From assembly GCA_937967875.1 (NCBI GenBank), contig CALBTQ010000242.1, positions 1-7,823 of the forward strand: DNA of 7,823 nucleotides, written 5' to 3'. The notes under the pieces are model-generated. The model worked only from the letters and a program-made list of their open reading frames with translations, did no database searches and was not told where the DNA came from. Every line of letters begins with the position of its first letter. The stretch's first letter is position 1. Origin of the DNA: an uncultured Pseudomonadota bacterium (GTDB taxonomy: Bacteria > Lernaellota > Lernaellaia > Lernaellales > Lernaellaceae). Shown here piece after piece: positions 1-6,044 of this stretch. A program made the position numbers and the translations under genes.

Positions 1-214
1 GCGACGAGGCATGGCCGGCCGAGAGGATGAACCGGTCGCGATCGAGCCAATGCGGATCGGCCGGGTTGTGTTTGAGGAAACGATCCCACAGACAAAAGGC
101 CATGGCGGCCATGCCCAGCGGCGCGCCGGGATGCCCGGATTTGGCTTTTTGCACGGCGTCGACGGCCAGGAAGCGCAGGGTGTTCAGGCAACGTTCCGCT
201 ACTTGCTGATTCAT
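1..214 (-). CDS. tkt: Transketolase, N-terminal fragment (cut by window edge)
   Basis: Transketolase is a cytoplasmic enzyme that uses thiamine diphosphate to move two-carbon ketol units between sugar phosphates in the non-oxidative pentose phosphate pathway. Only the first 71 residues are present. They match the start of the family's pyrophosphate-binding domain: SGHPGAP at residues 26-32 (its His28 corresponds to the cofactor-site His of the family), then the LW..FL.HNP..P.W.DRDRF block at about 42-62, and SAGHAS at 65-70, whose His68 is the second conserved active-site His. The start is the ATG at 214; a GAGGAGAG ribosome binding site (plus-strand bases 221-228) lies 6 nt upstream, and the protein opens [20 protein letters not shown] as expected. 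The position normally Asn in 'KANSGHPG' is Lys here, which I regard as an ordinary variant. It lies 55 bp downstream of the ThyX-like gene on the same strand and may be co-transcribed with it. Identification is very likely; whether the rest of the gene is intact cannot be seen. Confidence 0.94.
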   Translation of the reverse strand, partial: MNQQVAERCLNTLRFLAVDAVQKAKSGHPGAPLGMAAMAFCLWDRFLKHNPADPHWLDRDRFILSAGHASS

Positions 215-269
215 GTGTGTCTCTCCTCACGGTCGATGACGGCTTGCACTGTCGCGGTGGCCGGGAGCC

Positions 270-1760
270 CTAGCCCTCGGCGTCGGTCAGCAGTCGATCA
301 AGGTGTTCCCGGTAATTGTCTTTGCCCACCAGCAGACGACCGGTAAGCGGCGCGACCTCGCGCACGGCGGCGGCCATGAGCTCGGCCGTTTCGCGAATGT
401 CCCACTGGGCGAACTCGGCCAGGCGCTCTTTGGCGAAGTGATGCAGCTCGCGCAGGTTCATGGTCACCAGTACGCGGCGGCGATGGGCGTTGGTCAGGCA
501 GTAGGCGGCCGCCGGCGCGTTGCCGGTGGCGGACAGCACGCGCTCGTGCAAGGCGGCGGCGCGTTCGGCCACCGCGCGCAGGGCGGCGGCGCGGCCGATG
601 GCCTCGATGCTCGGCGGCACGGTGATGCCCAGCGCTAGGTCGTAATCGGCGACCAGTTGCGTGGTCAGCCGGTGGCGCTTGAGCTGCGCGTACAACGAGG
701 CGCTGACGTTCAGGTCGAACACGAAGCGCGGCAGCTCGAAGTGGCGGCTGACATTGTCATGCGTCTGCCGCTGCTCGACCATGAGGCGGTAGACCCGTAA
801 TTTTTCTTCCGCGTTCATGCCCCGAGCGAGGTTCATGCAATAACCGATCGCCCCCACGCCGCCGGTGTAGAGCAGCGCGGCCAGCACGTGTTCGTCGGTC
901 TCCGGCGTGGCGTGCACCAGCCTAACGCGCGGCTCATTCTCGCTCGTTTCTACACGAACGAAACACGCGGCGACGGCCCGCGCGGCGTCGGGCAGCTCGG
1001 CGAAGTAATCGCAGGGATCGCAGTACTTGATCAGCGACGGGGCCAGCGGCTGCACCTGGGCTTTGATCTGCTCGCCGATGTCGCGCGCTTCCCACAGCGA
1101 CGAGGAGAGCAGCCGCCGCACGAGCAACTCGAGCTCGCGCGCGTTGAAAGTGCCGCCCAGCGCGGTTTGCACGGCCAGGCCGAAGGCGTAGCGCGCATCC
1201 TCCTTGGCAAGGTTTTCCAGTGCGGTGAGCTCGGACTTTTTCAGCAGCGCCGGATCGCCGCCGCGCTCAACAAAGTACGGTCGCAACTGGGCGTACAGAT
1301 CCTCGTAGGTCTGAAACATCTGCCGGTACAGCGCGGCGAATTCGTCGCCCAATCCGGCCTCGGCGATCTCGGGCGGCAGCAGATAGTCGTCGCCGAACTT
1401 GACGTACCGCTGCGAGCGCTCGGTGTAGGCGGCCAGCCGATGCGCTTCGATCAACTCCATACCCAGGCGCGTGACGTAATTGAAATCGAGGTTGAACACG
1501 GCGTGTTCGCTGATCGCCTGGTGGCCCATCATGTGCACGATGCTGGTCATCGACTTGCGCGCCTTGGCCACGTCGCGCACCGCCTCGGCGCGCAGCTCGG
1601 CCAGCGTATCGTCGCGGCGGCTCAACCGCGCGTAGGCCGCAGCGACCGACTCGGGCGTCAACGGCGGTTCGTCGGCGGAACAGTCGGCGGTGAGCTTGCG
1701 CAGATGATCGGCGTCGACGTTATAGCCGCCCAGTTGCACCTGTGGTTTTTGATGGGCCAT
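270..1760 (-). CDS. thyX: Tandem-domain ThyX-like flavin-dependent thymidylate synthase homologue
   Basis: ThyX makes dTMP from dUMP using FAD, NADPH and methylene-tetrahydrofolate in the cytoplasm. This 496-residue protein is about twice the usual ThyX length (roughly 220-250) and holds two ThyX-type halves. Half 1 (about 60-245) has GHQAISEH (79-86), AHR-x7-S (106-116) continuing as ERSQRY (114-119), and NAREL (206-210). This follows the ThyX signature RHR-x7-S and N-x-R, but the first Arg is Ala and the His after N-x-R-x-L is lost. Half 2 (about 285-480) has an intact RHR (362-364) and NLRELHHF (435-442) followed by AQWDIRE (451-457), but Asp372 replaces the signature Ser and the N-E/R-Y positions are gone. 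ATG 1760 (MAHQKPQVQL) was chosen because GAGGAG lies 12 nt upstream. ATG 1772 abuts that GAGGAG with no spacing, and ATG 1829 adds an unlikely leader. Fold assignment is confident; real dTMP synthase activity is uncertain and a diverged role is possible. It sits between the C45 lipoprotein gene and tkt. Confidence 0.82.
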   Translation of the reverse strand: MAHQKPQVQLGGYNVDADHLRKLTADCSADEPPLTPESVAAAYARLSRRDDTLAELRAEAVRDVAKARKSMTSIVHMMGHQAISEHAVFNLDFNYVTRLGMELIEAHRLAAYTERSQRYVKFGDDYLLPPEIAEAGLGDEFAALYRQMFQTYEDLYAQLRPYFVERGGDPALLKKSELTALENLAKEDARYAFGLAVQTALGGTFNARELELLVRRLLSSSLWEARDIGEQIKAQVQPLAPSLIKYCDPCDYFAELPDAARAVAACFVRVETSENEPRVRLVHATPETDEHVLAALLYTGGVGAIGYCMNLARGMNAEEKLRVYRLMVEQRQTHDNVSRHFELPRFVFDLNVSASLYAQLKRHRLTTQLVADYDLALGITVPPSIEAIGRAAALRAVAERAAALHERVLSATGNAPAAAYCLTNAHRRRVLVTMNLRELHHFAKERLAEFAQWDIRETAELMAAAVREVAPLTGRLLVGKDNYREHLDRLLTDAEG

Positions 1761-1781
1761 GGATTGATTCATCTCCTCGCA

Positions 1782-1805
1782 AAGGTGGCTTGGTCCGCTC
1801 ACCTT
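1782..1805. repeat. Short inverted repeat upstream of the ThyX-like gene
   Basis: AAGGTG and CACCTT form a perfect 6-bp inverted repeat with a 12-base spacer. It lies in the 84-bp gap between the C45 lipoprotein gene and the ThyX-like gene, 22 bases upstream of the ThyX start codon. It could be an operator or a weak hairpin in the transcript. No T-run follows on the minus strand, so it is not a typical terminator. Six-base arms also arise by chance. Confidence 0.2.
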
Positions 1806-1844
1806 ACGACGGCCGCCGCGCAGCGACAAGTCGGGCGACGCGTT

Positions 1845-3263
1845 TTATTCGTACACCGGCGGCGTCACCGGCTCGGCGCCGGGCAGTTCGAGCAACTCGC
1901 CCAGCGAGAAGCCGACGAACGGCTGTGCGGGCACCGGCAGCGCGCCGGCGGCTACCCAGAACAGCAGGCTTTCCGGATCGAAGACGATCTGATAAATCGC
2001 GCCGTTGGTTGCGATGGAGCGGTTGTTGTCGAAGACCTCCGGACCGTATTCCTCGTGCGTTTCTGGATCGACGCGGTCGCGCAGAATCGAAATCATCGCG
2101 GCCGGATCGATGTCGCCGTAGAGCGTGTCTTCGCCGTCCGGATCCACCAGTTGCTGCAGGCGCAGCAGGCGCATGGCGGACGATTCGCTGATCGGCTCGG
2201 CGTCGTCGTTGACCGTCTCGGGCGCGATGAAATGGTTGCTGGCGTACACCACGCCTTCGCTCAATTCGCGCACGCCCACGTGCTGCGCGCTCATCTCGAA
2301 CACCGCCGCCTCTTTGTTGGGGCCGTCGACGACGGTGATGATCTCGACGGTCATGTGGTCGAACTCCTGCACCATCTGCTTGGCCTCGTCGAGGTTGCTT
2401 GCGTGCTTGAGCAACTGGCCGACCAACTGCACGTGGCTGCCGCCGACACGGTCGTGCATGGTGTTGTCGAGCGGATCGGCCTCGTTCGAAGCAACCGACA
2501 CACCGGCGGCGTTGATGCCCGAATAGGGGCTCAGGTTGCCGGGGAAGCCGATGAACGCGTGCGGCTGACCGTCGTCGGGCTGGCGCACATGAATGACCGG
2601 ATAGTCCAGCAGGAAGTCGATCTTCGACCAGTCGAGGCTGCGCCCGTGGTACATGCGCCCGTCGACCGTGGCCGCGCCGGCGGCGGCGATCTGCGTGCAG
2701 CCGGGCGCCAGGTCCTTGGCCGGCGGGAAGCCTTCGCTGAGAAATTCGACCAGGATGTCGCCGAAGTTGAGCAGCAGGCAGACCTCGAAGGTGAAGCCCA
2801 CGTCGGCGGCGGCGTCATTGATGCCCTGGCATTCTTCGAGAACGTCGGGATAGCTGTTTTGCTCGGCCAGATCCACCAGGCCCAGCCAACGCAGCACGGG
2901 CAGCGCCAGATCGAGCAGATGGCCGGTGTTGAGCCAGTCGATGCCCGCGGCCAACTCCTCGTGCATCATCTGGCCTTGCTGCAGGCCCATTTCGTAGGGC
3001 GTGCCGGCCAGCCAGAGAATCGTCCAGTTTTCGTAGGTCTCGCGATGCGGCTCGACGGGCGTCCACGGCTCGTCGTCATCGTCGGCGCTGTCGTCGTCGG
3101 TCGTATCGTCGTCGGTCGTATCGTCGTCGGTCGTATCATCATCGGCGGCATCGTCGTCGGCGGTCGCGTCGTCGTTGTCGTCATCGTCATCGTCGCCGCA
3201 GGCCACCGCCAACAACAGGATGAGCAATACGGAAAACAACCGGAGCCAATGGGCTTGTTTCAT
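1845..3263 (-). CDS. Asp-rich lipoprotein with C45 / acyltransferase-type Ntn-hydrolase domain
   Basis: This is a predicted lipid-anchored amidohydrolase or acyltransferase of the peptidase C45 family (acyl-coenzyme A:6-aminopenicillanic-acid acyltransferase type, an Ntn-hydrolase fold). The 472-residue protein starts with a signal peptide (residues 1-21, core SVLLILLLAVA) and the lipidation Cys22. An acidic linker with TTDDD repeats follows (24-66). The folded part begins near 72 and shows GTPYEMGLQQG (87-97), typical of the family's N-terminal segment, then PGCT (187-190) and DGRMYHGRSLDW (201-212). Cys189 is the expected nucleophile, exposed by self-cleavage in characterised members, and Arg208 and Asp211 match the conserved R-x-x-D-W. 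A later GINAAGVSVASNE block also fits. Three ATGs stand in a row; the third (3263) was chosen because GGAG lies 6 nt before it. Substrate is unknown: candidates are N-acyl or amide compounds, and choloylglycine-hydrolase or phospholipase B-like relatives cannot be excluded. Confidence 0.82.
   Translation of the reverse strand: MKQAHWLRLFSVLLILLLAVACGDDDDDDNDDATADDDAADDDTTDDDTTDDDTTDDDSADDDDEPWTPVEPHRETYENWTILWLAGTPYEMGLQQGQMMHEELAAGIDWLNTGHLLDLALPVLRWLGLVDLAEQNSYPDVLEECQGINDAAADVGFTFEVCLLLNFGDILVEFLSEGFPPAKDLAPGCTQIAAAGAATVDGRMYHGRSLDWSKIDFLLDYPVIHVRQPDDGQPHAFIGFPGNLSPYSGINAAGVSVASNEADPLDNTMHDRVGGSHVQLVGQLLKHASNLDEAKQMVQEFDHMTVEIITVVDGPNKEAAVFEMSAQHVGVRELSEGVVYASNHFIAPETVNDDAEPISESSAMRLLRLQQLVDPDGEDTLYGDIDPAAMISILRDRVDPETHEEYGPEVFDNNRSIATNGAIYQIVFDPESLLFWVAAGALPVPAQPFVGFSLGELLELPGAEPVTPPVYE
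3076..3165 (-). repeat. 15-bp tandem repeat encoding the TTDDD stalk of the C45 lipoprotein
   Basis: Three perfect tandem copies of a 15-bp unit (plus-strand TCGTCGTCGGTCGTA) occupy 3091-3105, 3106-3120 and 3121-3135. Diverged copies flank them at 3076-3090, 3136-3150 and 3151-3165. Read on the coding strand each perfect unit encodes Thr-Thr-Asp-Asp-Asp. Because the unit is a multiple of three, gain or loss of units would change the stalk length without breaking the frame. Confidence 0.85.
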
Positions 3264-3269
3264 CATCAT

Positions 3270-3273
3270 CTCC
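3270..3273 (-). promoter_or_regulatory. Ribosome binding site that picks the third of three tandem ATGs
   Basis: GGAG on the minus strand is followed directly by three consecutive in-frame ATG codons. Only the third ATG (3263) has a normal 6-nt spacing; the first has none and the second has 3. The signal peptide is the same with any of them apart from one or two extra Met residues. Confidence 0.6.
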
Positions 3274-3394
3274 ACATCTGGTTTCAGGTCGCCGAGGCGA
3301 CGCCCTACGATTGCCGATACAGCATGCCTGCAATCCGACGATCGCCGAGATTTCGGTTCCGGAATCCGCGACAAGCATCGGTCAGTTACGGAGC

Positions 3395-3494
3395 CCCTCA
3401 TCCCCGACCCTTCTCCCACGGGGAGAAGGGAGACCAAGCCGCCGGTTTTTACCCTCTCCCGGTGGAGAGGGTCGGGCGCAGCCCGGGGTGAGGG
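3395..3494. repeat. Palindromic interspersed repeat, copy 1 (complete, 100 bp)
   Basis: The element begins CCCTCATCCCC and ends GGGGTGAGGG, so its ends are inverted (CCCTCA...TGAGGG). Module A (3395-3432) contains a perfect palindrome CCCTTCTCCC-ACG-GGGAGAAGGG (3408-3430). An 18-bp linker follows (3433-3450). Module B contains ACCCTCTCC-CGGT-GGAGAGGGT (3451-3472) plus CGGG. Module A is repeated with one mismatch in 38 bp at 7705-7742, and module B is found again at 7797-7823. Families of this general look (CCCTCA..CCC..CCTCTCCC / GGGAGAGG..TGAGGG) are scattered between genes in many bacteria. They carry no gene; a MITE-like or REP-like origin is plausible but not shown here. Confidence 0.85.
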
Positions 3495-3835
3495 CTAATA
3501 AAACATGACAACCCGGCCTTGAACAGCCTGATCGACAGCCTCTTTTTTTGCCGCTCGATCGCGGCATTGAATTTCCCTTTTTATCGTTCATCCGTCGCCT
3601 AGTAAAGAGGCTGGAACGGTCAGACTTTCTCACTGAAAACAGCCTCCGCGCCGCGAAAATTCAAGCACGGCGCTGAAAAATCAGCACAAAATGACTGCGT
3701 TTTTTCGCCTTCCCACCAGGCCGTAAAATTTATTTCCTTGTTTTTCGCCAAGTTATCAAAATGATCCGCCGTGCCGTTTCGGGAACAATTTTTGCTAATT
3801 TCATTCGCGGGAGGGCTAGAAACGGGTTTATCCGC

Positions 3836-5920
3836 ATGGATCACGGTTCCGTCTTTTTTCGCTTCATCCTCGCCACGCTCATCTTGTTTTTCTGCATCGC
3901 TTGCGGCGAACCGGCCGACGATTCGCTCGGCGTCGATGACCGCGACGAACAAGACGATCCGCCTTCCGCCTCGCTGATTGACGACGACGACAACGACGCC
4001 GGCGACGATCCGCCCGCCTTCGAGTTAATCGATAACGATGACGATCCGCCCGCGTGGCTCGGCGACGCCGCCGTTTATCCCGACACGGTGACCGCCGCGG
4101 CCAACGAACGCTTCCTGGTGCTGTTCACCGCCCGTCACCGCATCAAAACCGGCGGCGGCGTCAAGGCGACCTTCGGCCCGTCGCTGACCCGCGTGCTGTC
4201 GTGCCCGATGAACGCCAATCCTCGGCGCGAGTGCGGCTACGTCGAAGCGCGCTGCACCAACCCGCAGGTGAAGTTGAAGGTCGACACGCGTTACGGCGGC
4301 GACATTTTCGGCGTGAAGCTGGCGCACATCACCGCGAACGTCGAGGAAGGCGAACTGGCCGAAGGCGAGCAGATTCTGATGGTCTACGGCGCGCACGAAC
4401 GTAAAACCTACGTGCAGGAAGCGGCGCAGGACGTCGAAGTGACCGTGCAGGTGAAACTCAACAAACTCGGCCGCTGGCGCGAGATCGCGCAGTCGCCTGT
4501 GCTGACGATCCTGCCGTTGGCGCCGCGCCGCCTCAACAGCGCGGTGGATCGGGAGAAAGGTCTGCTGCGTCTGTCGCTGATCGATCGCTTCGGCAACGCG
4601 GCCACGGGCACCGACGAAGTGGACGTTACGCTGATCTCCGAAGACGGCAAGGAAGCCGCGCGTTTCACCGGCCGACTGACCGACGGAACCGCCACACTTG
4701 CCCTGCCGGCGGTGGACGGGCGCTACTTCGTCGTTCGCTCGTGGCTGCGCACGCTGGGCTTCGTCAGCCAGGTGCCCTACGTGTTGGGCGAGCGCAACGT
4801 GTACTTCGGCGATCCGCACTTTCACACAAAGTGTTCCGACTCGCTGCTGGCGGTCGATCCGGTCGACGCTTACGCCTACGCGCGCGACACGGCGTTGCTC
4901 GATTTCGCCGCGGTGGCCGATCACGCCGAGTTCGTCATCCGCAACCGCACGCTGACGCGCTATCTGATTTCCCGCTCGCGCGACAGTTGGGAATTTTTGC
5001 AACGCACCGCCAACGAGGTCAACGAAGCGGGGTTGACCACGCTGGTCGGTTTCGAGTGCACGATCAGCCAGTACCGGCATCCGCGCGACGGCCACAACAA
5101 TGTTTATTACCGCGACGATTCCGGGCCGATCTTCGCCTACAAAAAACGTTCGCCGAACGCCGGCACGGTCTATTCGGTGCGTGGGCTGTGCCGCAAGTTG
5201 GACCAAACCGGGGTGCAGGCGTTGGTCATTCCGCATCACACGCTGCGCGCGGACGCGCTCGGCGACGATTTTCCGTACTATCACCCCGAGCGCATGCGCC
5301 TGGCCGAAATCTACAGCCAACACGGCAACAGCGAGGGCCCGGATTGTCCGCGAACGCTGCATCGCCCGCGGCTGGATCCGGAAGCGCTCGGCTCGTTGCG
5401 CCGGGCGATCGGCCCGCTGGGGTATCGTTTCGGCTTCGTCGGCGGTTCGGACAACCACACCGGACATCCGGCGGGCACGGGCCTGCCCGACTTCACCGGC
5501 TCGGAGAACAATCCGGGCGGGCTGACCGCCGTCGTCGCCGACGAGTTGACGCGCGATTCGCTCTGGACCGCGCTGCGCGACCGCTCGGTATACGCCACTT
5601 CCGGCACGCGCATTCACCTGGAATTTTCCGTCAACGATCAACCGATGGGCAGCGAACTGCGCGGGCAGAACCGGGCCGTGATTCGCGCCCGGGCCGTCGG
5701 CTCCGACCGGATCGTCCAGGTCGAGGTGTTCAAGTACTCGAGCGGCAACGGCTGGGAGACGGTCTACTCGGCCGCGCCCCGCAACCTGTTCTGGCATGCG
5801 ACGTTCACGGATGAAAATTATACGGAAAGCGCCGTGTATTATCTGCGCGTCCGGCAAAAAGACGATCACCTGGCCTGGAGTTCGCCGATCTGGGTGGACG
5901 CCGCCGACGGCCGGAATTGA
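3836..5920 (+). CDS. Asp-rich lipoprotein with DUF3604 / PHP-type metal-dependent hydrolase domain
   Basis: This is a predicted envelope-anchored metal-dependent hydrolase of unknown substrate. From ATG 3836 it has 694 residues: signal peptide 1-22, Cys23 in a loose lipobox (C-I-A-C), then an acidic linker (about 28-70) with three DDPP motifs in a partly repeated pattern. Residues about 75-320 look like a beta-rich region without recognised motifs. The catalytic part follows the DUF3604/PHP order of metal ligands: FGDPHFHTKCSD (324-335; His328, His330), ADHAE (361-365), GFE (405-407), PHHT (466-469), EIYSQHGNSE (491-500) and GSDNHTGHP (537-545), then the family's GLTAV and YATSGTRIHLEF blocks. 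All expected ligands appear intact. The family also contains cytoplasmic and periplasmic members with no established reaction. An upstream in-frame ATG at 3761 lacks a ribosome site and would give a 48-residue leader. ATG 3836 also has only a weak one: GGGAGGG is about 20 nt away. The start is therefore moderately sure. Confidence 0.85.
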   Translation: MDHGSVFFRFILATLILFFCIACGEPADDSLGVDDRDEQDDPPSASLIDDDDNDAGDDPPAFELIDNDDDPPAWLGDAAVYPDTVTAAANERFLVLFTARHRIKTGGGVKATFGPSLTRVLSCPMNANPRRECGYVEARCTNPQVKLKVDTRYGGDIFGVKLAHITANVEEGELAEGEQILMVYGAHERKTYVQEAAQDVEVTVQVKLNKLGRWREIAQSPVLTILPLAPRRLNSAVDREKGLLRLSLIDRFGNAATGTDEVDVTLISEDGKEAARFTGRLTDGTATLALPAVDGRYFVVRSWLRTLGFVSQVPYVLGERNVYFGDPHFHTKCSDSLLAVDPVDAYAYARDTALLDFAAVADHAEFVIRNRTLTRYLISRSRDSWEFLQRTANEVNEAGLTTLVGFECTISQYRHPRDGHNNVYYRDDSGPIFAYKKRSPNAGTVYSVRGLCRKLDQTGVQALVIPHHTLRADALGDDFPYYHPERMRLAEIYSQHGNSEGPDCPRTLHRPRLDPEALGSLRRAIGPLGYRFGFVGGSDNHTGHPAGTGLPDFTGSENNPGGLTAVVADELTRDSLWTALRDRSVYATSGTRIHLEFSVNDQPMGSELRGQNRAVIRARAVGSDRIVQVEVFKYSSGNGWETVYSAAPRNLFWHATFTDENYTESAVYYLRVRQKDDHLAWSSPIWVDAADGRN

Positions 5921-6034
5921 GGAGCAAAAAAGGCATCGGCCCTTAATGTATTGATTGTGTAACAACAATAAACAGGCAATTGCATTCCCTGAACGGTGGT
6001 GTTAAGGTGCGCCCGGTTTCAGGAGTCGGAACCC

Positions 6035-6040
6035 TGGAGG
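6035..6040 (+). promoter_or_regulatory. Ribosome binding site of the C11 peptidase lipoprotein
   Basis: TGGAGG lies 4 nt before ATG 6045, the only strong site in the 124-bp gap after the DUF3604 gene. It supports MKLATRFILV as the true N-terminus. No clear terminator for the upstream gene was seen in 5921-6044, so read-through from the DUF3604 gene is possible. Confidence 0.75.
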
Positions 6041-6044
6041 CAAC

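Larger units (their letters stand above)
3264..3835. other. Divergent intergenic region between the C45 and DUF3604 lipoprotein genes
   Basis: This 572-bp stretch separates two divergent genes and must hold promoters for both. Next to the C45 gene are a short GTCGCC-GA-GGCGAC hairpin in its likely 5' leader (3288-3301) and an inverted repeat GATTGC/GCAATC (3309-3314 and 3330-3335). The interspersed palindromic repeat occupies 3395-3494. From 3495 the DNA is clearly more AT-rich and contains several inverted repeats: CAGCCTCTTT/AAAGAGGCTG (3536-3545 and 3604-3613) enclosing TGCCGC-tcgatc-GCGGCA (3549-3566), then GCGCCG/CGGCGC (3648-3653 and 3668-3673) and GCTGA-AAAA-TCAGC (3672-3685). A weak sigma70-like pair for the plus-strand gene could be TTGTTT (near 3738) and AATGAT (near 3760), but both boxes match consensus poorly. 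No convincing protein or tRNA gene is seen here. Confidence 0.5.

Noticed and set aside
3076..3165. Tandem repeats considered as a CRISPR array
   Set aside because: The units are contiguous 15-bp copies without spacers, lie inside a coding frame and encode TTDDD.
3264..3437. Upstream extension of the C45 lipoprotein to an ATG at 3437
   Set aside because: The extra residues would come from the palindromic repeat and would bury the signal peptide. The GGAG site before the third tandem ATG gives a clean lipoprotein leader.
888..3491. Long plus-strand open frame (867 codons) opposite the ThyX-like and C45 lipoprotein genes
   Set aside because: Its product is rich in R, H, V, G and Q with no motif, it lies antisense to two genes with clear family motifs, and it runs through the palindromic repeat. 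It is a by-product of GC-rich codon use and of the GAC repeats read in reverse.
3541..3566. Hairpin TGCCGC-tcgatc-GCGGCA next to a T-run, considered as a terminator
   Set aside because: On the plus strand the T-run precedes the stem, and on the minus strand the tail is A, not U. Neither strand gives stem followed by U-run, and no gene ends there.
3620..3952. Minus-strand 110-codon open frame crossing the DUF3604 start
   Set aside because: It overlaps the signal peptide coding region, is read against that gene, and shows no recognisable motif. Its acidic and lysine stretches come from the AT-rich intergenic DNA.
4025..5968. Minus-strand open frame (647 codons) opposite the DUF3604 gene, and a 357-codon plus-strand frame at 4741-5814
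   Set aside because: Both overlap a gene with intact metal-ligand motifs in order. Their products are low-complexity R/A/V/G-rich sequences with no domain or signal peptide.
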